Assembly: GCA_037013685.1 (NCBI GenBank)
Contig: CM072906.1
Location: 7,996,001 to 8,060,000 of the forward strand
Source: Acridotheres tristis
Lineage: Eukaryota > Chordata > Aves > Passeriformes > Sturnidae
Reading direction: 5' to 3'
Length of the DNA stretch: 64,000 bases
Shown here piece after piece: positions 39,401-50,720 of this stretch. A program made the position numbers and the translations under genes. The notes below the pieces were generated by a model. The model was not told where the DNA came from, ran no database searches, and saw only the letters and a program-made list of their open reading frames with translations. Every line of letters begins with the position of its first letter. Position 1 is the stretch's first letter.

Positions 39401-41620
39401 GTTCTAATAAGAAAACCACATATATGGTAAATAACCGAGATATATATAGGTATTTATATATATTATTCACCTATATAAAGTAGAAATGTACCCCATGAAA
39501 ATCAATAAACAAAAATATATAAGTTATCTAAAGAAAGAAAAAGATTAATAAACATATTCAATAAACTAGGTTTCACTAGATCACTAACCAGTTAAATTTA
39601 ACACAGTGCCTTCTAATATTTCCTACAAATATGAGCTATATAAATAAATAGATATTATTTATTTATATCTAATGTATCTATTAATAATAGTTATAACAAT
39701 ATAATTTATATAATAATTATAATAATATAAATATATTTTATAATTATTTTATATAATAACCAATTAAATTTAACGCTGTACCTTCTAATATTTCCTACAA
39801 ATACGAGCTATAGAAATAAAGATATAGTATCTAATCTATATAGATCTATTATAATCTATATAATATCTAATCTATATTATAATATATAATCTAATTTAGA
39901 GGTATCTAATACATCTTAATAATATATATTATATTATATACTAATTATAATTATATAAATATATTTTATAATTATTAAAAATTATATAATGACATAATAA
40001 TTATAATCTAATGATAGTAATAATTTTTATATAATATTTATATTATTATTATATATGCATGAAGAAATTCGAGTCTGCTTGTATTACAAGGCTCTCATCC
40101 CCAGCCTTACCCCAGGATGATTTTGTGGTTTTGTGTCTCAGCTACACCTGTTGTATTTTTCCGTCTCAGGTACCCCGTTATATTTATTTTATTTATTTTC
40201 TCTCAGGTGCCCCGTTATATATATTTATTTTATTTTCTGTATCTCAGGTACCCCGTTATATATATTTATTTTATTTTCTCTCAGGTACCCCCTTATATTT
40301 ATTTTATTTTTTCTCTCAGGTACCCCGTTATATTTATTTTATTTTCTCTCAGGTACCCCGTTATATATATTTATTTTATTTTCTCTCAGGTACCCCTGTT
40401 ATATTTATTTTATTTTCTCTCAGGTACCCCGTTATATTTATTTTATTTAGTTTCTCTGAGGTACCCTGTTATATATATTTATTTTATTTTTTCTCTCAGG
40501 TACCCCCTTATATTTATTTTATTTATTTTTTCTCAGGTACCCCGTTATATTTATTTTATTTTCTGTATCTCAGCTACCCCGTTATATATATTTATTTTAT
40601 TTTCTCTCAGCTACCCCTGTTATATTTATTTTATTTTCTCTCAGGTACCCCTGTTATATTTCTTTTATTTTCTCTCAGGTACCCCGTTATATTTATTTTA
40701 TTTTCTCTCAGGTACCCCGTTATATTTATTTTATTTCTTTTATTTTCTCTCAGGTACCCCGTTATGTTTATTTTATTTCTTTTATTTTCTCTCAGGTACC
40801 CCTGTTATATTTATTTTATTTCTTTTATTTTCTCTCAGGTACCCCTGTTATATTTCTTTTCTTTTCTCTCAGGTACCCCGTTATATTTATTTTATTTCTT
40901 TTATTTTCTCTCAGGTACCCCGTTATATTTATTTTATTTCTTTTATTTTCTCTCAGGTACCCCTGTTATATTTCTTTTATTTTCTCTCAGGTACCCTGTT
41001 ATGTTTATTTTATTTCTTTTACTTTCTCTCAGGTACCCCGTTATATTTATTTTATTTCTTTTATTTTCTCTCAGGTACCCCTGTTATATTTCTTTTATTT
41101 TCTCTCAGGTACCCCATTATATTTATTTTATTTCTTTTATTTTCTCTCAGGTACCCCGTTATATTTATTTTATTTTCTCTCAGGTACCCCGTTATGTTTA
41201 TTTTATTTTCTCTCAGGTACCCCGTTATGTTTATTTTATTTCTTTTATTTTCTCTCAGGTACCCTGTTATATTTATTTTATTTCTTTTATTTTCTGTCTC
41301 TCAGGTACACCTCGTCTCTGCTCTATGGCTCCGAGCGCCGTTTCATCGCCGACGTTTCCCTGCTCCCGTCTCTCAGCGTCTCCTCGTGTCTCCAGACCAT
41401 CGTGTGCGTTCCCGGCTGCTCGTGGCGCCGCTACCGCTGCGAGCTGCGCCTGGAGCCGCGCCACAAAGCGCGCAGCTTCACCAGCACCACCATCATCTAC
41501 CCCAAACACGCCAAGACTGTCTACACCACCACGCTGGGCTACGACCGCCGCAAAACCGCCCGCACCTTCCTGGCCAGCGTGGAGCTGGAGAGCTCCGAGT
41601 GCCCTGGGGATGGATGCTGA
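36218..41620 (+). CDS. RFLNB: RFLNB, refilin B (FAM101B), complete, three exons
   Basis: Refilin B is a small protein that binds filamin A, promotes actin bundling (including perinuclear actin) and is linked to cell shape and cartilage differentiation. Exons 36218-36418, 37837-37946 and 41305-41620 join in frame to 208 residues, close to the human length (about 214). The N-terminus [20 protein letters not shown] is followed by [12 protein letters not shown], which contains a DSG motif resembling a beta-TrCP degron (inferred). The central [20 protein letters not shown] and the C-terminal [17 protein letters not shown] and FLASVELES are family hallmarks. The residues and the position next to VPS53 favour RFLNB over its paralogue RFLNA. 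The start codon has a good Kozak context (GCCATGG). Exons 1 and 3 are very GC-rich and exon 2 is not. Exon 3 sits between two tandem arrays. Confidence 0.95.
36425..36606 (+). repeat. 21-bp GC-rich minisatellite in RFLNB intron 1
   Basis: Units of the type CTTCCCTTCCCTGCCGGTTC(C) and CGACCCTTCCCCGCCGGTTC(C) repeat about eight times, starting a few bases after the exon-1 donor. Because 21 bp is seven codons, the - strand reads as an open repeat of GKGREPA, which is an artefact of the repeat and not a protein. Confidence 0.85.
36607..37836 (+). other. RFLNB: RFLNB intron 1, remainder
   Basis: The first part is still CpG-rich and belongs to the island. The rest is ordinary sequence ending in a T13 tract (37820-37832) before the exon-2 acceptor. 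No other feature was seen. Confidence 0.7.
37837..37946 (+). CDS. RFLNB: RFLNB exon 2 (110 bp)
   Basis: The acceptor is TTTTTTGCAG and the donor is AAG|GTAAAT. It encodes [20 protein letters not shown] followed by [16 protein letters not shown], and ends after the AG of an arginine codon completed by the first G of exon 3. Confidence 0.95.
37947..39240 (+). other. RFLNB: RFLNB intron 2, first part
   Basis: About 1.3 kb of ordinary intron sequence precedes the abrupt change to almost pure A+T near 39240. No gene or recognised transposon was seen. Confidence 0.65.
39240..40060. repeat. A+T-only-like block in RFLNB intron 2, with an internal duplication
   Basis: About 0.8 kb is composed almost entirely of A and T, with many TATATAAT/TAATAATTATA motifs. 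A segment of about 65 bp at 39586-39650 recurs at 39758-39822 with few changes, both containing CCTTCTAATATTTCCTACAA, an offset of 172 bp. This points to tandem duplication within the block rather than simple base drift. Confidence 0.85.
40136..41304 (+). repeat. Minisatellite of about 30 copies of the RFLNB exon-3 splice acceptor
   Basis: The unit reads TTATTTTCTCTCAG, then GTACCCCGTTATATTTATTT, then more T-rich spacer. Unit length varies from about 30 to 47 bp through optional TATA and TTTATTTCTTTTA segments. By eye I count about 30 CAGGTA/CAGCTA/CAGGTG cores, the first diverged one near 40136. The last unit is TTCTGTCTCTCAG|GTACAC, which is the acceptor and first bases of RFLNB exon 3. From about 40460 to the exon, no TAA, TAG or TGA is seen in any forward frame. 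The very long open frames here (up to 782 codons) are therefore repeat artefacts. Confidence 0.95.
41305..41620 (+). CDS. RFLNB: RFLNB exon 3 (terminal coding exon)
   Basis: The acceptor is TGTCTCTCAG at 41304, and the first G completes the split arginine codon. The exon encodes [20 protein letters not shown], then [37 protein letters not shown] and [17 protein letters not shown], with TGA at 41618-41620. Third codon positions are overwhelmingly G or C, in sharp contrast to the A+T-rich intron before it. Confidence 0.95.
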
Positions 41621-41638
41621 GCATGGTCACTGCTCCCC

Positions 41639-42240
41639 TCCATCCATCCATCCACCCACCCATCCACCCATCCATCCATCCATCCATCCATCCACCCATC
41701 CACCCATCTATCCATCCATCCATCCATCCACCCATCCATCATCCATCCATCCATCATCCATCCATCATCCATCCACCCATCTATCCACCCATCTATCCAC
41801 CCATCCATCCATCCATCATCCATCCATCCATCATCCATCCATCCATCCATTCATCCATCCATCCACCCATCCATCCATCCATCCATCCATCCATTCATCC
41901 ATCCATCCACCCATCCATCCATCCACCCACCCACCCATCCATCATCCATCCATCCATCATCCATCCATCCATCCATTCATCCATCCATCCACCCATCCAT
42001 CCATCCATCCATCCATCCATTCATCCATCCATCCACCCATCCATCCATCCACCCACCCATCCATCCATCATCCATCCATCCATCCATTCATCCATTCATC
42101 CATCATCCATTCATCCATCATCCATTCATCCATCATCCATCCACCCATCCATCCATCCATCCATCATCCATTCATCCATCACCCATCCATCCACCCATCC
42201 ATCCACCCACCCATCCATCATCCATCCATCCATCCATCCC
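41639..42240 (+). repeat. (CCAT)n array with 126-bp higher-order repeats, directly after the RFLNB stop
   Basis: About 600 bp of CCAT, CACC, CAT and CCATTCAT variants. The CCAT|TCAT junctions at 41850/41851 and 41976/41977, and those at 41894/41895 and 42020/42021, are each 126 bp apart, showing duplication of a longer block. The array starts 18 bp after the RFLNB stop and so would lie in the 3' UTR. Confidence 0.95.
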
Positions 42241-45110
42241 TGCTGCTCCGAGCGGGCTGCACATCCTCTCTCTGCTCTCAGCTCCTGCTTCCTTGCCATC
42301 ATCTCACTGTGGGGCTTGGTTTGTTTTTTCTCCTCGGTGGGGACGTGGTTTGGTTTTGCTTCCTGAAAGTTGTGGGTTCTCGTTCCTTCCCCGTTGTAAT
42401 CAGGTGAAAATAAGTGGAGGTGCTTTTCCAGAGGAGGAGGAGGAGGAGTGTGGGGTGGCAGCTGGCAGGTGGAGATCGCTGTGATGTGTAAAAAGTGAGG
42501 GCACCTCACTGTCCTGCAGAGAATCCACCGATTTTGGTTACACGCAGAGCTGCCAACCATTTCAGTTCAGATCGTGCTTTCTCCAGAAGAGCCATCCCCC
42601 TGGAAATTGCTGGAAAAAAAATAACAGAGAAAAAACCCCAGAACTCTGCATTTAACACGTATAGAAATGCTAACATACAGCATTCAGTCTCGTGTGAAGG
42701 TGTAAATTGGGAGGAAGAGGAGCTCTGAGCAGGAGGTGAACTGCAGAGACAGGCTCGTGTGGTTGCAGTTCTGTGGGTGCCGAGGAGCCCTGTGTGACAC
42801 ACGTGTGCTTCTGTGCCTGCAGCAGGGCTTGGAGCAGGGAACACCAGCCCAGAAATTATCCCTGCCTTGTCGGATCCTGGTGATGTGGAGGTGGAAAACC
42901 ACAAGTGCCTTGTTTTTACCCGCACTGGCTGTGTGCACTAAAGGAGCTGTAACCAAAGCAAGGCTCAGATGAAATGCTGGACAGAGGGACCCAGAATGGC
43001 AAAGGAGGTGCTGGGCTGGGTGTGAGACCCTGTCGTGGTGGGTTTGGGAGGGGGGATCAGCAGCGAGGCACGGGCAGGTCTGTAGTGCTCAGCAGAATCC
43101 ACAGCTGTAGCTCTGCTTCCCCGCTGAGCTTGTCATGGCACAAATCCTTGGGACTGGGGACGTCACTGGGATGGGGCAGCCTCTGCCTGTCTGCAGGCTG
43201 CTGAAAAACCTCTCCTGAGGGCGTGGTGAGTTTGGGGACCAAAGGGAATAGCTTCAGATATTATGGAAGTCTTGTCTGGATGTTTACGTGCGTTTGCTTA
43301 TCGTGTGCCTTGATGAAAATACGAGAGGTTTCCTTCTTTTCCCAGATTTTTTTTTTTCCCTGTGTTGACAGACCGTAGTGTGGAGAGCATCTGCTTTGGG
43401 GGGAGCGTGGGTTGTGCTGGTTTTTTGTGTGGTGTAGTCTCTCAGAAACACCTGATAGATCTGGGCACAGCTTTTCCATGTATTCCAGAACTCCTCCGAG
43501 GTGTGGGTGTGCAACACCGGTCCTGGAGCAGCTTTTGAGGAGGACTTGGCAATGCACAGCCCCAGGGGTGAGTTTTGTCAGTGGCAGCCTCGGGAGCCTG
43601 TTCTTGAGCTGTGCTTTCCGTGTGTTTGTGCAAGTGTGATGGATGGGGTGGAAGTGGATCCCAGGGAACTGAAAGGAGTTGGGAGATGAAGAGTGCAGCA
43701 GGAAGGAAACCTTGAGTTTGTATGGTTTGGGGGTTTTTTTTTATTGTTGCTGTTAGGGTTTGTTTTTTTTTTTTTACTTATTTATTAGCTCAGAAAAGAA
43801 CATCCTTCACCTTTGGTGCTTGCCTCAGAAAGGCAGCTCCTAAAACAACCCCAGGCTGAGAGAGGACACGGGCAGGCAGCGCTCCAGAGCCAAGGAACGT
43901 TTTGGTCTCACAGGCTGCCAGAATGGGGAGATGTGTCTTAAACAGATGATGCAACTCTGCCCTAAGTGCTGCCCCACGATGTCCTTGTGGTGTAACAGAA
44001 GGGCCAGCTCACCCCACAGCCCGTGGGGTTTTACATTCTCCTCTGTGGGATGGGATTGCTCCATCCCTCCTGAAGCAGCTGGTGCTGGACTCTGATGGAC
44101 ACAGAATTCCAGGAGAATGTGGGCCCTGGATTGCTCCCACAAATCCTCTCTCAGTGGATCCACTTGGAACAGATCTTAACAGGAGGTTGTTTTAAGTTGT
44201 AGCCATTAGTCCTTCCTAGTTAGAAGCAAAATAACCCACACAGTGCCCCTCACGCTCTGGTTTTAGGATAAAGCACCTGATTTTTATAAAGCAAGCAAAC
44301 TTAATATGTACCTCTTAAGAATATTTTAATTGGTAGAGATACCTTTTAAATTATTTATGTTCCAACATTTGCAAAGCTCTGATTCGTTCTGTGCAAGTGT
44401 TCTGGTGTCTGTGATGTTTCCCACCCCCCTCCTTCTGATTTTCAATTTGTCTTTTACTTTATTGGTAATAAATGATCTGAAAACCATCCTGCAGGGAAGT
44501 CTCTTTATTTCTCCTTCAAAGCTTTTCAGTGTTTATTGTGGTAATTACTTAGAAATACATAATATTTCCTGCCAATCCCAGCTCCCCTCCTTTCTCTTCT
44601 TTTTGCTGTTTACGTATTCTAGGAGGGCGTTTTCTATATAAAACTGTCTATATTAAAAACCAAACCAACACCAAATGTTGTGGATTTGTCAATTTAGTAA
44701 GACATTGAAAAAGTGCTTTAAAGGCAGCTGAAAATCCTCTCCTTGATGTGTTTGAGTCGTTCATCTGGTACAGTTTTATTTTTAAAGAGAGTTTCTGGTA
44801 TGAATTTCAGCATATCCTACAAGTGAAGAACGGATCCCTTTCAAATATAACATGTATTTAACCAGGCAGGAATTTATTTTTAAAATGTAGATGCTCAAAC
44901 GTTGCATTAGTAAACATAGCATAAGACTATAGTGTGTTATGCATTAAACTTTATAAAACCAAAAGAAGTGATTATAAGCTATTGTGTTCAGAGAAATGCT
45001 GTGGGGTTTTTTTTCTGGATGCTTAATCTGTTCTTTGAACCTTTCCACATTTTGCAGGCCTGCTGATTTTGTTAGTGACTCTGGCAGAGCAGGAATGGAT
45101 GTAATTGAAC
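42241..45110 (+). other. RFLNB: Probable long RFLNB 3' UTR and downstream sequence
   Basis: No coding region was recognised. The stretch 44200-45060 is A+T-rich without obvious repeats and has several ATTTA/TTATTTA-like motifs. Possible poly(A) signals are AATAAA at 44467-44472 and ATTAAA at 44943-44948. It resembles a conserved vertebrate 3' UTR, and I infer it may be the distal RFLNB 3' UTR. The true transcript end is unknown. Confidence 0.35.
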
Positions 45111-49104
<3,994 letters not shown>

Positions 49105-49365
49105 TGTTTTTGTTTGGGGTTGGGTTTTTGTTTGTTTTTGTGTGGATGGATTTTGGGTTGGTTTGGGTTTTGGGTCTTTTTACCTTTTTTTTTTTTCTTT
49201 GAGGTTATTTTTCTGGTTGTTGGAGATTTTGTTTCGTTTGTGTGGGTTTGTGGTTTGTTTGGTTGGGTCGTTTTGTTTGTTTTGTTTCTGTTTTGGGTGG
49301 GATTTTTTTGTTGTTATTGTTCTGGGAAACTTTTTGTTTGGTCTTTTTGGGGTTTGTTTTGGTAC
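49105..49365. repeat. G+T-rich, strand-asymmetric block
   Basis: Over about 260 bp the + strand is almost only G and T (GGGTTTTGGG, TTTGTTTGGGG-type words), including a T12 run near 49184-49195. The - strand is correspondingly A+C-rich and reads as a lysine-, asparagine- and threonine-rich open frame. Both facts follow from the composition. Origin unknown. Confidence 0.75.
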
Positions 49366-49429
49366 CACCTTTCCTTGTTTATACTTGGGTGTATTTTTCC
49401 CAAGCGGGTTCTTACTCCGTTTTGGGATG

Positions 49430-49560
49430 CACATCTGGCTGTGCCACAGCCCTGCTCTGTTCCTGGTGAACATCTGGCAGTGCCTGGGGCCTCACACAGA
49501 TCCTGGGGCACTTCTGGCTGTGCCCAAACCCCTTCCCCAGCTCACATCTGGCTGTACCCT
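49430..49560. repeat. Diverged, older units of the 41-bp minisatellite
   Basis: GCACATCTGGCTGTGCC, GAACATCTGGCAGTGCC, GCACTTCTGGCTGTGCCC and CTCACATCTGGCTGTACCC occur here at spacings of roughly 40 bp, with much more divergence than the main array about 400 bp further on. They look like ancestral units from which the main array later expanded. Confidence 0.7.
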
Positions 49561-49939
49561 GTAGCCGTGGAAAGGGCTTTTAACCCTTTAAGTGTGTCAG
49601 AAATAAGATGCACAGCTACATGGTCGTCTGTCATGACAGAAAAAAGAGACAATTTTGTTCAGAAACACGCTTGGTTTTATAGCAGGACTGCAACTCCCAG
49701 AGCAGAGAAAAGGGGATTGGTTCAGAGAGAAGACACCCCATTGCCAGGGCCTGGGCACACACCAACACAGGGGTTTGATTTTGTTATTAATTCCTTTTGA
49801 TTTTGACCAAATTATCACCCTGGGAGAAATTTTCCCTGGCCTTGAGCTGGACCAGCTGATGGGCTGGGAACAGAGCTGGGAAGCTCCAGCCTGGAATATT
49901 TTTCAGGCTGTAATTTTCTTACTTTCTCAACATGTGTCC

Positions 49940-50400
49940 CACAGTACCCACACCCCTCCATCCCTTCCCAGCGCACATCTGGCTGTGCCCACACCCCTCC
50001 ATCCCTTCCCAGCGCACATCTGGCTGTACCCACATCCCCCCATCCCTTCCCAGCGCACATCTGGCTGTACCCACACCCCTCTAGCCCTTCCCAGCGCACA
50101 TCTGGCTGTACCCACACCCCCCCCTCCCTTCCCAGCGCACATCTGGCTGTACCCACACCCCTCCATCCCTTCCCAGCGCACATCTGGCTGTACCCACATC
50201 CCCCCATCCCTTCCCAGCGCACATCTGGCTGTACCCACATCCCCTCCATCCCTTCCCAGCGCACATCTGGCTGTACCCACACCCCTCCATCCCTTCCCAG
50301 CGCACATCTGGCGGTGCCCACACCCCTCCATCCCTTCCCAGCGCACATCTGGCTGTGCCCACACCCCCCATCCGTTCCCAGCGCACATCTGGCGGTACCC
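49940..50400. repeat. 41-bp minisatellite, 11 units
   Basis: GCGCACATCT begins at 49971, 50012, 50053, 50094, 50135, 50176, 50217, 50259, 50300, 50341 and 50381, spacings of 41 bp with one 42 and one 40. The unit continues GGCTGTACCCACACCCCTCC and ATCCCTTCCCA. Because 41 is not a multiple of three and the unit lacks stops, frames stay open through it on both strands (291 codons on + and 177 on -). These are not genes. Confidence 0.95.
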
Positions 50401-50720
50401 GGCTCCGCTCGCTGCCGGCCGCTCCAGCAGGGGACGCGCGGGGCGCGGAGGGCGGGCGGGGGCGGGCTCAGGTGCGGCTCCTTTCGCTGCTCCCTTTGTG
50501 TGTGTGGCTCCGGTTTTGGCTCCCTTTTAGTGCGGCTCCGTTTGTTTTCGGCTCCGTTTTCGGCTCCGTTTCCGCCTGGTCCCGCCGGGGCAGCGGCTCC
50601 GCGGCCGGAGCGCAGGTGGGTGCGGAGCGGAGCGGGTCCGGCTTTGCTGAGCTCAGCTCAGCTCAGCCTAACTCGGCTCGGTTCGGGGCGGAGTTTGAGC
50701 TGAGTTTTAGCCGTCCTGTA
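50400..50720. promoter_or_regulatory. CpG island, candidate promoter of RPH3AL and/or LIAT1
   Basis: The sequence is G+C- and CpG-rich, with GGCGGGCGGGGGCGGG-type SP1 boxes near 50450-50465, repeats of CGGCTCCGTTT, and a short (GCTCA)n run at about 50648-50668. A CGCAG|GTGGGT at 50615/50616 could be the donor of a non-coding first exon of RPH3AL, whose first coding exon at 57.8 kb has an upstream acceptor. LIAT1 would be transcribed in the other direction. Assignment to either gene is inference. Confidence 0.55.

Noticed and set aside
40059..42407. Open frames of 782 and 749 codons on the + strand, hydrophobic then histidine/proline/serine-rich
   Set aside because: They run through the acceptor minisatellite, the RFLNB exon in the wrong frame and the CCAT array. 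They are open only because the repeat units lack stop codons.
49655..50530. A 291-codon + frame and 177-, 153- and 101-codon - frames with strong repeats
   Set aside because: All are readings of the 41-bp minisatellite, whose length is not a multiple of three. Each frame cycles through the same unit, so no protein is implied.
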